DNA from: Xestospongia bergquistia
Lineage: Eukaryota > Porifera > Demospongiae > Haplosclerida > Petrosiidae
Direction: 5' to 3'
DNA: 64,000 nt
NCBI GenBank assembly: GCA_963965975.1
Contig: OZ014416.1
Location: 3,534,001-3,598,000, forward strand
The notes beneath the pieces were generated by a model. The model saw only the letters and a list, made by a program, of their open reading frames with translations, made no database searches and had not been told where the DNA came from. Positions 1 through 10,895 of the stretch are shown here, in pieces; position 1 is the stretch's first letter; each line of letters starts with the position of its first letter. The position numbers and the translations under genes are program-made.

Positions 1-570
1 TTTCCAAATGACTTATGACAGGCTTAGTTTTAGTGCATCTGACTGAATTTCAAAGTCAAGCTACATATACTAACACACATGGACTACTGTTTACGTGAAC
101 GTATTTGTTACTACTGTCTTTCCCTTTTTTGTAGCGTTTACTGCAGAGAAGATTGCAAATGACTTGGGTGCATGGAATCCAGTTCCTTCTTCAGTCTTGA
201 CATTTGCTACTAAAGAAGTAATGCTGTCTAAGATTTCTAATACAAACCTTTACAAGCTCATTGAATTTAATGTCAAGCTAGATATACTAACACAAATGAA
301 GTATTGATACTCTGACTCTATTTATTTGCCCATGGGCTGTAGTGAGGAACATTAGTGTCTCGGATTTACTGCAGGGAACACTGTCAAATGACTTAGGCGA
401 ATGGAATCCAGTTCATTCTTCTGTCTTGCTAAAAAGCCCTGCAGAATTAAAGTCGTGACTCATTGCTTGCTAAAAGGAAGTATTGCTGTCTAAGATTTCT
501 AGTACAAACTATTACATGCTCATACTGATACAAAAGTAAAGACAATGGGGTAAAATGGCTTGTACTAAAT

Positions 571-713
571 TAGCCTTGTAGCCAAGCTTTCGCAATAGAA
601 AAGAGCCTGGTAACTACTGTTTGCGTGTCATTGTGATGTCAATAATTACGCGAATGTGCAAGCAGTAATGACCAGGGTTTCTTTTCTATCGCAAAAGTCT
701 GGGTATGAGGCTA
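571..713. mobile_element. 143-bp foldback MITE with 9-bp target duplication
   Basis: The element begins TAGCCTTGTAGCC and ends GGGTATGAGGCTA. The reverse complement of the right end aligns with the left end for about 55 bp, including the shared block ATAGAAAAGA followed by CCTGGT, so the element can fold almost completely on itself. GTACTAAAT flanks it on both sides (562-570 and 714-722), giving a 9-bp target duplication. Related copies of the surrounding repeat (for example near 2750) carry a single GTACTAAAT followed by AAAAAC, the empty site. A 9-bp duplication fits Mutator-like or Merlin-like non-autonomous elements; the superfamily is inference. Confidence 0.85.
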
Positions 714-1961
714 GTACTAAATAAAAACAATCGTCCAATTTATTGAGACTTGCTACAAAATATACCGGTTACTAAATTTCAAGAAGACTTACGATAGGTT
801 AGTTAAGATAACAAATGCACTAAAACTAAGGCCTAAAGCTCACTGAATTTAAAAGTCATGTTAGATATACTACAGCACATGGAGTACTACTTCTCTGACT
901 GTATTTGTTACTACTGTCTTTCCCTTTTGTTGTAACGAGGAATTTCATTGTCTTGGAATTACTGCAGAGAACACTGTCAAATGACTTCCCTCATGGAATA
1001 CAGTTCCTTCTTCAGTTTTGATCCACAGCCCTGCAGAAGTAAAGTCCTTACACATTGATTGCTAAAAGCAATGCAGTCTAAGGTTTCTAGTACAAACCAT
1101 TACAAGCTGATACTCGTACAAAAGTAAACAGAATAAGTTTAAAGTCAAGCTAGATATAATAACGCAAATGAAGTATTGAGACTTGACTGTATTTATTTAC
1201 CCTTGGGCTGTAGCGAGGAACATTATTGTCTTGGATTTACTGCAGAGAACACTGTCAAATGACTTTACTGCATGGAATACAGTTACTTCTTCTGTCTTGC
1301 TCCACAGCCCTGCAGAAGTAAAGTCCTGACACATTGATTGCTAAAATGAAATGAAGCAATGCAGTCTAAGATTTCTAGTACAAACCATTACAAGCTGATA
1401 CTGATACAAAAGTAGAGTTTAAAGTCAAACTAGATATACTAACGCACATGAAGTATTGACACTTGACTGTATTTATTTACCCTTGGGCTGTAGCGAGGAA
1501 TATTATTGTCTTGGATTTACTGCAGAGAACACTGTCAAATGACTTCCCTGTATGGAATACAGTTCTATATTCTGTCTTGCTCCACAGCCCTGCAAAAGTA
1601 AAGTCCTCACACATTGATTGCTAAAATGAAATGAAGCAATGCAGTCTAAGGTTTCTAGTACAAACCTTTACAAGCTGATACTGGTACAAAAGTACACACA
1701 ATAGTTTAAAGTCAAGCTAGATATACTAACAAACATGAAGTATTGACACTTGACTGTATTTATTTACCCTTGGGCTGTAGTGAGGAACATTATTGTCTCG
1801 GATTTATTGCAGAGAACACTGTCAAATGATTTGGCTGGATGAAATCCAGTTCCTTCTTCTGTCTTGCTAAATAAAGTCATGATTCATTGCTTGCTAAAAT
1901 GAAGTAATGCTGTCTAGCACAAACTATTACAAGCTGATACTACAAAAGCACTAAACTAAGG

Positions 1962-2520
1962 GCTAAAGCTCATTGAATTTTTAAGTCAAGGTAGATAAGG
2001 CTAAAGCTCATTGAATTGAAAGTCAATGTAGATAGGGCTAAAGCTCATTATTGATACTGATACAAAAGTAGACACAATAGTTTAAACTCAAGCTAGAGAT
2101 ACTAATGCACATGAAGTATTGACACTTGACTGTATTTATTTACCCTTGGTCTGTACCAAGGAACATTATTGTCTCGGATTTACTGCAGAGAACACTGTCG
2201 AATGATTTGGCTGAATGAAATCCAGTTCCTTCTTCTGTCTTGCTAAATAAAGTCATGATTCATTGCTTGCTAAAACGAAGTAATGCTGTCTAGCACAAAC
2301 TATTACAAGCTGATACTACAAAAGCACTAAACTAAGGACTAAAGCTCATTGAATTTAAAGTCAAGGTAGACAAGACTAAAGCTCATTGAATTTTAAGTCA
2401 AGGTAGATAGGGATAAAGCTCATTGAATTTAAAGTCAAGGTAGAGAGGGATAAAGCTCATTGAATTTAAAGTCAAGGTAGATAGGGCTAAAGCTCATTGA
2501 ATTTAATGTGAAGGTAGATA
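1962..2520. repeat. 37-bp minisatellite inside the complex repeat
   Basis: A unit reading roughly GGGCTAAAGCTCATTGAATT followed by TAAAGTCAAGGTAGATA is tandemly repeated, about three times from 1962 to 2050 and five times from 2335 to 2520. Elsewhere in the complex repeat the same segment occurs once per unit, so this is a local expansion of one internal segment. No coding potential is seen. Confidence 0.85.
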
Positions 2521-4500
2521 TACTAATGCACATGAAGTATTGACACTATTTATTTGCCTTAGGTCTGTAGCGAGGAACGTTATTTACTGCAGAACACTGT
2601 TAAATGACTTGGCAAAACGGAATTCAGTTCCTTCTTCTTTCTTGCTAAATGGCCCTGCAGAAGTAATGTCCTAAGTTTTCTAGTATAAACCATTACAAAG
2701 TCATACTCATACAAAAGTAAACACTATGGGGGTAAAAAGGCTTGTACTAAATAAAAACGCTCGACTAATTTTATTGAGACTCGCTATATATATATTGTAC
2801 AAAATATACCAGTTACTGAAGTCTTTATATTACGGACTAGTGAGATATTATATTTCAAAAAGACTTACGATAAGCTTAGTTAAGATAACAAAACACCAAA
2901 ACTAAGGGTTAAAGCTCACTGAATTTAAAAGTCATATACTACAGCACATGGAGTACTGCTTCTCTGACCGTGTTTGTTACTACTGTCTTTCCCTTTCTTG
3001 TAGCGAGGAATTGCCTTCATGGAATACAGTTCCTTCTTCTGTCTTGCTCCACAGCCCTGTAGAAGTAAAGTCCTAACACATTAGTTGCTAAAATGAAGTA
3101 ATGCATTTCTAATGATTTGTAGTACAACCATTACAAACACATTCACGTATGATATAGGACAATACTCAAGACTCAAAAAAATCTCCACAATATGCACATT
3201 TTATAATACATAGTGCATAGATAACTTACGGGACAGGAAGTCTACACATGATAATCATATTCATAAGTATACACAATACAACAACCAACCAATAATAATG
3301 CAGCACAAGCTGATACTGACACAAACGTAGAGACAGTGAGGGTAAATAGCGCTGCAAAAAAAATTGTGACAAACCATTACAAGCTGATACTGATACAAAA
3401 GTAGACACAATAGATTTAAATGGGCTACATTGTACTAAATATACTGGAAAAGGACTAGTCAGATATGTTTCCAAATGACTTACGACAGGCTTAGTTCAGA
3501 TAACAGATGCGCTAAACCTAGGGGCTAAAGATCACTGAATATACTAACACACATGGAACTGCATGGAATACAGTTCCTTCTTATGTCTTGTTAAACAGCC
3601 CTGCAGAAATAAAGTCCTGACACATTGATTGCTAAAATGAAGTAATGCAGTCCATGATTTCTAGTACAAACCATTACAAGCTGATACTGATACCACAGCA
3701 GACACAATGGTGGTAAGAAGCCTGTAAAAACACGTGACTTGCTACATTATACTAAATATACTGGTTACCAAAGTGTATATATTATATAGACAAGGACAGG
3801 TAAGATATTATGTTTTAAAATGACTTATTACAGGCTTAGTTAAGGTAATAAATGCACTAAAACTAAGAGCTAAATCTCACTGAATTTAAAAGTCAAGCTA
3901 GATATACTAACATACATGAGTACTGCTACTCTGACCATATTTGTTACTACTGTCTTTCCCTTTTGTTGCAGTGAGGAACATCATTATCAAACAAGCTGAT
4001 ACTGATACAAAAGTAGTCGCAATGGGGGTAAATAGGCTTGTAGTAAATAAAACACGTGACTAATATTATTCAGACTTGCTACATTGTGCTAAATATACTG
4101 ATTACTAAAGTCTATATATTACAGAGAAAAGACTAGTGAGATATTTTTGACTTATCACAGGGTTAGTTCAGATAACAGATGCACTAAAAGTACTGAATTT
4201 AAAACTTAAGTTGGGCAAGCTAGATATACACACACACGTGGAGTACTGCTACTCTGACCGTATTTGACTACTGTCTTTCCCTTTTGTTGTAGCGAGGAAC
4301 ATCACTGTCAAATGACTCGTCTGTATGGAATCCAGTTCCTTCTTCTGTCTTGCTAAACAGCCCTGCAGAAGTAAAGTCGAGACACACGGTTGCTAAAATG
4401 AAGGAATGGCATCTAAATTTATTAATTTCTAGTACAAATTTGGTGCCAGTAGTCTTGCTAAACAGCCCTGCAGAAGTAAAATGCTGACACACTGTAGAAA

Positions 4501-6424
4501 TGTGGCACCACTATTGTGAACTGAGAATGTTCAGTTGATGATGGATATTGCGCCATGATAATAACAACTATATACCTCCGTATATCTTATCTATAGTACA
4601 CAATGAACATTGTCTGTCTGAATATACGTTTATTAATCAGTTGTAGAGAACTAGGGGGCAGGGGGATGGAGCCCCCCACTTTTGAAATTGGGGGGGGGCT
4701 CTGCCCCTTACTGTTTGATTTTTGACTGTGTGATATACAAGTATGCATGATGAATTCCACTCCTCACTAACAAACTGGGTGAAAAATAATTTGATTATTC
4801 AAACAATCAACCACCTGTATATGAATCAATGACATTCACCAATTGGTATGCTAAAGTTAATTGCTCAAAGAAGCTAAGTGTGAAAATAATCGTTTCACCA
4901 AAGTGTCTGGAGTGATCAAAGCTTTTGGTACAAATATGAGTACTTATAGAGGAGAGGTCAACTGTGTTGTCACTACTGCTAAGGTATAATAATATTATTA
5001 AAGGTGCATATTGTCACATTTGAATGCAGCTTAACAACAAATTATACTATTATGAAATCGCGAATGCCAAGGTTTAGTTGGAGTCCATATAAATGGAGAC
5101 AATGATTTAACTGACATATTAGACAAGATGAGAAAAAGAGTGAGTGAGCTAGAGTGAGTGCATGAGAGAGGAGGAAAGAGCTTTAGTATGTAAGATACTG
5201 TCTTATAAAGTCTCAGTATATTGAATTAAAGAATACTTAATAGAGCAGTTTACAACAAATACTATCGAATCAGCCACAGTCCCATTCTAGTAAACAACAA
5301 CAGCACAACGTCTTGTAATGGTGGCTTTCAAAAAGCCATTTAGTAGAGCAGAGCAGGAGTAATTTTGCTGCAATCGCAGTTAACATTAAGGGTGTCTGTT
5401 GTTTCCTTTACAGGAAACACATTAAAAGAGGTAAAACAAATTTTAATTTCTCTGATATAAAGTACATTATATGCGTTATCTAATATAAAGTGCTGATGAT
5501 GAGTGATTTGGTATGGTAGTCCTCCTCCCAGTAGGTCAAGGCACTGCAATTCTTTGGGTACTTGTTCTTCCTAGCATAGTTGAGTACAATCAAACTTGAT
5601 AAAATTCATGAGAGGAGTAGTTTCGAAAACCAGCTACAGTACAAGATATGCAAGTGCATATATTACAAAAAATAATGGATTATTAGGGCAATAAGCTGAT
5701 AATAAAACACACACCAGAAGTGTCCAAGAAAAAAAGCACAAGAAGATGCCAGTAACAAAGATCTTATAATATCCTGTCCACACATTAACTATCTGTCTAG
5801 ATAATGAGAACAAAGAAAACTCATAAAATATTCATTATTTAAAAGTAGTATTACTGGCACTATTTGATGTCTGAGTTTGCTGTACATAGTATATCCAAAA
5901 TATCTTTATAATATAATGTAGTGATACATTAGAACATCCCACACAATTACAAAAATAGATGACTGTGAAGACAAATGACAGAAATGACTAAAGAATCTTG
6001 ACTTATGACTTGTTATTTCTCAAATGTTATACTTGAAAACAGAGAAACCTAAAAATATAAAATTCTATTTATCAACTCTTATAATTCCCAATTGTAACAA
6101 TGACCTGATATGAACATAACAGACTATACACTTTAGATATATGAAGTACTTCACAGCAATACTTGGGATAAATCTGATATTCAACAGTATAATTACCACT
6201 AGTTATATGTACAGATTGCCATTGCAAATTTATTTTTACTGAAAATAAGCGTAACCTATTGCTTTTACTAATTCTAGCTATATCACCTTCACTTTCGTAA
6301 TACATTAGTAATTAATAGTATTATATGTAGATATTTTTCATAACTATGCAACCTGTATACACTGTATTTAAAATTAAATCAATTTGCAATGAATTATCTT
6401 TTACAGTTTTGTTACATAATTTAT
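4501..6424. other. Gene-poor AT-rich interval with a GC-rich hairpin
   Basis: No convincing exon, RNA gene or complete element was found. The one structured site is 4653-4708, where GGGGGCAGGGGGATGGAGCC is followed 20 bases later by a G-run ending CTCTGCCCC; the arms are complementary apart from an extra 8-bp block in the left arm. It resembles the terminal part of a foldback element, but no second end or target duplication was found. Short ORFs at 5340-5549 and 6072-6305 on the minus strand show no recognisable protein features. Confidence 0.5.
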
Positions 6425-6432
6425 ATGTATAG

Positions 6433-6914
6433 CAGGCATGGGGTCAAATACATTGAATAGTATTTAAATACAAATACAAATACTCTCAAAACATGAAATA
6501 CAATATACAAATACAAATACTTCTAGCAGGAATGTATTTCAAATACAAATACAAATACTTTGAAAAGTATTTAAATGCTTTCCAAATACTTCTTTATACT
6601 ATCCCAGCAGGAAAATCCCCATTATTTGCTTTACATATAATGAACTAATCATTACAAATTATTGATAATCTCTTCAAATGTTTTGTCAGTTAGGCAACAT
6701 TGATCAGGGCAGGAAAAACTTTTCCTACTATGCTGAATAGTCTTTCCACAGAAACAAACAATTTAAAAAGGAGTATTTAAAGATTTCATGAAGTATTTCA
6801 AATACAAATACAAATACTTCCTGTTTCAAATTTTCAAAATACAAATACAAATACTCAAAAAAAGTATTTAAATACAGCTAAATACAAATACTCATATATT
6901 TGACCCCAAGCCTG
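6433..6914. mobile_element. Non-autonomous hAT-type element (482 bp) with 8-bp TSD
   Basis: The left end is CAGGCATGGGGTCAAATA and the reverse complement of the right end is CAGGCTTGGGGTCAAATA, so the terminal inverted repeats differ at one position over 18 bp. ATGTATAG lies immediately outside both ends (6425-6432 and 6915-6922), a perfect 8-bp target duplication. Termini starting CAGG with an 8-bp duplication are the hallmark of the hAT superfamily. The interior is made mostly of AAATAC and GTATTT words arranged as inverted arms, so the element is foldback-rich and encodes nothing. The perfect duplication suggests a fairly recent insertion. Confidence 0.93.
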
Positions 6915-6922
6915 ATGTATAG

Positions 6923-7469
6923 TATATAATAATGGATCACATATGATCTGTTTTGTAATAATGAACCGCTTCTGTCAACCTGTTTCTATATGTGATACAA
7001 CTATTTGAGACTCATGCAAGATATTTGTGTGTAATTTAGTCTATCTTTAAATCTATAACCACATTTTCTTTGAATCATTTAAGTGTTAATTAAGTGTGTG
7101 TAAGCCTGCCTCATTCCTGATTTCTGTAATAGTTCTTATCTTTGTTCATTGTCCTTCCATTTAGTTTGATCTTTGTTCTTTATTCAATTTCAGATAAATA
7201 CCTGATTTTGTTTGTTCCTGACTGTATCAATTTCGTTTAAATACAACTTCTACTTAAACTTAGTTGTGACGAGAACAGAGCTGCATATTCAACTGCAGTC
7301 TTGCCATAGAACTATACAAAAACTTTCAACAGTTACTAGTGACACTGATAGTCTAAAAGGCTATATAGAAAAGATTCTCCATATTTTCAAATGTAATGTC
7401 AAAGTTTATGTCACAAAGAGTGTGACATAATTCTTTTACAACTTACAAAAGTGTATTGTATAGGCTTAT
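6923..7469. other. Interval with no gene identified
   Basis: AT-rich unique sequence between the hAT-type MITE and the piggyBac element. A 72-codon plus-strand ORF (7212-7430) has no recognisable motif and is probably chance. No repeats, RNA genes or element ends were seen. Confidence 0.5.
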
Positions 7470-7641
7470 TTAACCCTTTGACGCACGCGGATGCAAAATT
7501 GCATCCACCCGGGCAGTTCGAACTCGGGCGCGGATGCAAATTTGCATCCATCACTGTGAACACCTTTCAAGCAACTTATTCTTTTGTAAAACGCGAACTA
7601 ATCTTGTCAAAGCATCATTACTGTATTCTATCTAACTGGCA

Positions 7642-9120
7642 ATGGCTCAATCTAACAGAAGAAGCGAGCGCTTACCCCCTCATTCCGAGTTTTTTGATCG
7701 AGTACATTGATGGTATTCCTAGCGAGAATTAGGATGATGATTTGATGGCTGCGTGGACAATCCTTTAATCCTCAATGATGGAGAAGCAGAAGCAACCAGT
7801 TCTTTTCAGAGCTATTCCACCAGACATAGCCCCACCCAATTAAGATAATGAGCATTCCATCAGCTACAATATTAGTGATACTGATGGAGGCAACACCAGC
7901 TCCCTCCATTCCATTCGTCTATCCCATGCACTCACTTTCTACTAAGCCTACACCTACTTTAGCTCAAATGTTCTCAGCAACTACACCTATCAGTACTGTT
8001 ACTCCTGAGCAACTACTTATAAGTCCTATCAATCCTTGTCATCGACAACAAGACCAAACACCTCTTACTTGTAAACCTGATAGGTACTTATATAATACAT
8101 GGTTATTACACAGAAATTGTAAATAATAATAATCTTTTACAGTACATGCATTTACTGCTGCACCAGGCATCACTGATAACACCATGCGCACACCATTGGC
8201 GTTTTTCAATCAGTTCTTTACTTCTAAAGTGAAAGATCTCATTTATACTGCGACAGTCCAATTTGCTGACAAGAGCTTGCATCATCCGAGGAATACCTGG
8301 ATATGCATCGTCATGCACGTGGTAATGAGTGGAGAAGAAACCCTATGGCCAGAAGTGAAGTCAATCCTTTCTTGGCAATCATTATAACAATGGGTGTTGT
8401 TGGTTATCCAACTTTGAGGTAATTATATAAAAAGGCTAATTTAATTGTATTCATTCTCTGGTAATTAATTCATTGTCTGGTAATAATGTTCATTGTATTT
8501 TAATAATATTATAAATCATCACCAATCATTATCAGAGAAGGAATATTGTTACCAAAGAATATGAATATGAAAGCTTTATTATAAAGTACAGGTTATTAGC
8601 TTTATTAGCTAAACAACTATGAATTTTATTAGCTCTTTTCTAATAAACTTTAGGCATTTGTAATTAGAAGTACATATAGTATACATAATTAGATCTTACT
8701 GGAGTATGAAGTGGTCATTTTACAACGAGTCGTTCACAGCAATTATGTCTGGTAGAAGATTCGAGTTATTAATGAAGTACTTTCATTTAAATGATTCAAC
8801 TAAAATGCCAGAACGAGGTAGCACCAACTATGATAAGTTGTACAAGATCCATCCTCTACTTGACCTTATCGTTACAGCGTTTAAATGAGCCTACACACCA
8901 GAAAAAAATATATCAGTGGACGAGAGTATTATAGGATTCATAGGGAGGCTTAGTTGGATTCAATATATGGCAAAAAGGCCTACTACGTAGGGGATCAAAG
9001 TCTGGGTAGCTGCACGATGTAAGATATGCAAAACATCTTTACATGTACATGAATGTTTTGAGATTTACCATACTAAAATTCACTACGATCAACCCTTACT
9101 CAATATTCAGACTTCAAATC
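7642..9120 (+). pseudogene. piggyBac transposase (DDE_Tnp_1_7 type), degraded
   Basis: A possible start at 7642 reads MAQSNRRSERLPPHSEF. The recognisable core begins near 8184 with TPLAFFNQFFTSKV, then EVNPFLAIIITMGVVGYP before an intron, then RSYWSMKWSFYNESF, IMSGRRFELLMKYFHLND and DKLYKIHPLLDLI (8706-8885). After an in-frame TGA (8886-8888) the frame continues with YTPEKNISVDES, the second catalytic-Asp block of the DDE domain, then GRLSWIQYMAKRP, an in-frame TAG (8988-8990), GIKVWVAARC and FEIYHTK. Further breaks exist upstream of 8184. The part downstream of about 9130 is interrupted by microsatellite, and I cannot recognise the third catalytic Asp or the C-terminal Cys-rich domain. The order of blocks matches piggyBac transposases. 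It is inactive as read. Confidence 0.92.
8419..8692 (+). other. Candidate spliceosomal intron inside the transposase
   Basis: The transposase frame runs ...GYPTLR up to GAG|GTAATT and resumes after CATAATTAG with the codons for SYWSMKW. Joining the two restores the family block in which a Tyr-Trp-Ser follows this helix, with no frame change. The 274-bp insert is AT-rich, has stops in all frames and contains three copies of a TTCATTGTCTGGTAAT-like word. It could be a true intron or an inserted fragment with splice-like ends. Confidence 0.7.
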
Positions 9121-9129
9121 TTTCTTCAT

Positions 9130-9500
9130 GTACTATATCATGTACTATATATTTATATATATATATCATCTACTCCTGATAATAAGAAACCACAAACACA
9201 CACACACACACAAAGTTATCTACTGATAACAAGAAACCACAAATACACACCTTACATTATACATACACTAGCAAACATTTATAATATTGCCACTCTTTGC
9301 CTGACTATATGTTGTGTCTATATGTAGATACTTCTCTCTTGGCTGTGTGTATGTGCACACACACACATACACTTACATTATACATACACTAGTAAACAGT
9401 TACAATATATTACCACACTTTGCCTGACTGTATGTTGTGTCTATACATACATGCTTTTCTTCCTGCCTGTGTCTTTGTGTGTGTGCGTTAGTGGTGTGTA
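9130..9500. repeat. TA / CA / GT microsatellite patch inside the piggyBac element
   Basis: TATATA runs, (CA)n blocks near 9193-9212 and 9354-9369, and GT-rich sequence near 9470-9490. A longer phrase CTTACATTATACATACACTA followed by GCAAACA occurs near 9250 and again near 9370, so about 125 bp was duplicated along with the microsatellite. The ORF at 9043-9327 is a by-product of this composition. Confidence 0.8.
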
Positions 9501-10082
9501 AGATACTATACTCACCTAGTTATAAATCATCCAAAACGAAGATTAGAAGACCCATTTTAAGTTTATAATACTATAAGTGAAGAAACGGCAGGGAGAATAC
9601 TACAAGAAACAAAAAAGTACTTCAGTCAATTTGCTTTCTTCTCCGATCGAAAGCTCCACCCAAATAAATTGACAGGATGTGATTGTGTCATTATGAGATG
9701 TGTCCAAGAAGACCTTCGTTGTGCACTTAGTTTACATCGTTTGGCTTAGAACAAAGTGTCAACAGACTCCCCACACAATGAATAAATCAACTGTATGTTC
9801 ATAAAGATGATCACTCGAGTTCTACTGCTTCAGAACTGGCTTCGAAATGTAAGCGTTTTTTGTCGTAGTATACTGCAGAGTTTAGATTTCATTTTATGGC
9901 TTTTCTTGTTGTTAAGGTAACAACAACAGCCTACCTACACCCTCACACTAGCTACTAACGTGAAAGCGTCGTCTTGTTGCTACAGTAAGCTTTTAAAGCG
10001 TTGCTATTGTTGAAAAAAACATTATTTAAAAGTAGCCGCCCATGGGCGTGATTACAATTAATTTGCCCCGCCCGTCAAAGGG

Positions 10083-10574
10083 TTAACTAAACTCACCATT
10101 GCCACTTTCTTATTTGTAGAATTTATTTTTTCAAGAGATTAGAAGTATTTGATAAGGTGCTATTTTTGCACATTACGAACGTTTTAGCGCTATATTCAAT
10201 ATTGTCCAGTAAAAATGGTACTTTTATTTGGCTAATGGTTGATTAAGGCATTACAAACATTTGTTGATCATTTGTCTTTTGTGCATATTGCTAAAAATAG
10301 AGAAAAGGGAGCTTCATTACTGCATTGTCAAAATAACTTAAATCCCAACTTATGTATTGTTAGTACTCATCAATAGACCTGATTTAATAACATTATTTAA
10401 TATATTTGGGTTGATGTAGCCAGCACTTTACCATGACTGTTTGATTTTATAGAGATAAGGTGAGCTTGTATTCACTTCTTAACTTTTTTCTGGAGCAGAA
10501 GAAATTCCTCCCATGGGATTTCCATGTGATCCTGTAATGTATTTTAATGCTTAGTGATTTTTTTGTTAGTAGGT
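10083..10574. other. Interval with no gene identified
   Basis: AT-rich unique sequence directly right of the piggyBac TTAA. No ORF, repeat or structured element recognised. Confidence 0.5.
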
Positions 10575-10895
10575 ATATTGTGTAGTGGTTGCTAGTCGAT
10601 AAACTGTAGACGTTGTTAGTAGATAGACTATAGAGGTTGCTAGTAAGTAGGCTACATTGTAGAGGTTGCTAGTAGATAGACTGTATAGGCTGCTAGTGGT
10701 TATGTATACATTGCCTGCAGAAGTCTCTTGTAAGTAGATTGTAGTGGTTGCTAGTAGAAAATTTGTTGAGGCTTTTAGTAGAAAGACTGTAGAAGTTGCT
10801 AGTAGGTAGGTTTATAAAGGCAAGTAGTAGATAGACTTTAGAAACTGCTATAGTAGATGGACTGTAGAGGTTGCCAGTAGATAGATTGTAAATGT
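10575..10895. repeat. Degenerate minisatellite, unit about 25-30 bp
   Basis: A word close to GTTGCTAGTAGATAGACTGTAGAG recurs roughly a dozen times with substitutions and small insertions. A minus-strand ORF of 117 codons (10693-11046) crosses the array and reads as a periodic, low-complexity peptide; I treat it as a by-product of the repeat. Confidence 0.8.

Larger units (their letters stand above)
1..4500. repeat. Diverged complex tandem repeat, unit about 280-780 bp
   Basis: The whole stretch is built from one repeated block. One module begins TGCAGAGAACACTGTCAAAT and recurs near 1241, 1521, 1808 and 2183 (spacings 280, 287 and 375), with more diverged copies near 143, 369, 962, 2588 and 4306. 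A second module containing GACTTACGACAGGCTTAGTT-like sequence recurs near 10, 790, 2866, 3477, 3823 and 4149. Units differ by internal deletions, so spacing ranges from about 280 to 780 bp. Many copies contain a polypyrimidine run followed by GTAGCGAGGAAC that resembles a splice acceptor, but no long ORF follows. Short ORFs here (for example 95-307) shift frame between copies and look non-coding. I do not recognise the family. It could be an old satellite or a decayed amplified gene segment. Confidence 0.8.
7474..10082 (+). mobile_element. piggyBac-superfamily DNA transposon, 2.6 kb, both ends present
   Basis: The element starts CCCTTTGACGCACGCGG and ends CCGCCCGTCAAAGGG, giving a perfect 10-bp inverted terminal repeat (CCCTTTGACG). 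It is flanked by TTAA on both sides (7470-7473 and 10083-10086), the obligatory piggyBac target. Length (2609 bp) and a single plus-strand transposase fit the superfamily. Just inside the left end the palindrome GGATGCAAAATTGCATCC (about 7488-7506) is repeated with one mismatch as GGATGCAAATTTGCATCC (about 7531-7549), candidate transposase binding sites. The right end carries the palindrome CGCCCATGGGCG. The coding region is broken, so the element is non-autonomous now, but the ends look intact and could still be moved in trans. Confidence 0.95.

Noticed and set aside
95..307. Plus-strand ORF of 70 codons in the left repeat
   Set aside because: The frame is not preserved in the other repeat units and there is no protein family signal.
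6480..6890. AAATAC runs read as a simple microsatellite
   Set aside because: They lie within defined hAT-type termini with a perfect 8-bp duplication, so they are the element's interior.
7505..7525. GTTCGAACTC resembling a tRNA B-box
   Set aside because: No A-box or cloverleaf is present. It is part of the palindromic subterminal region of the piggyBac element.
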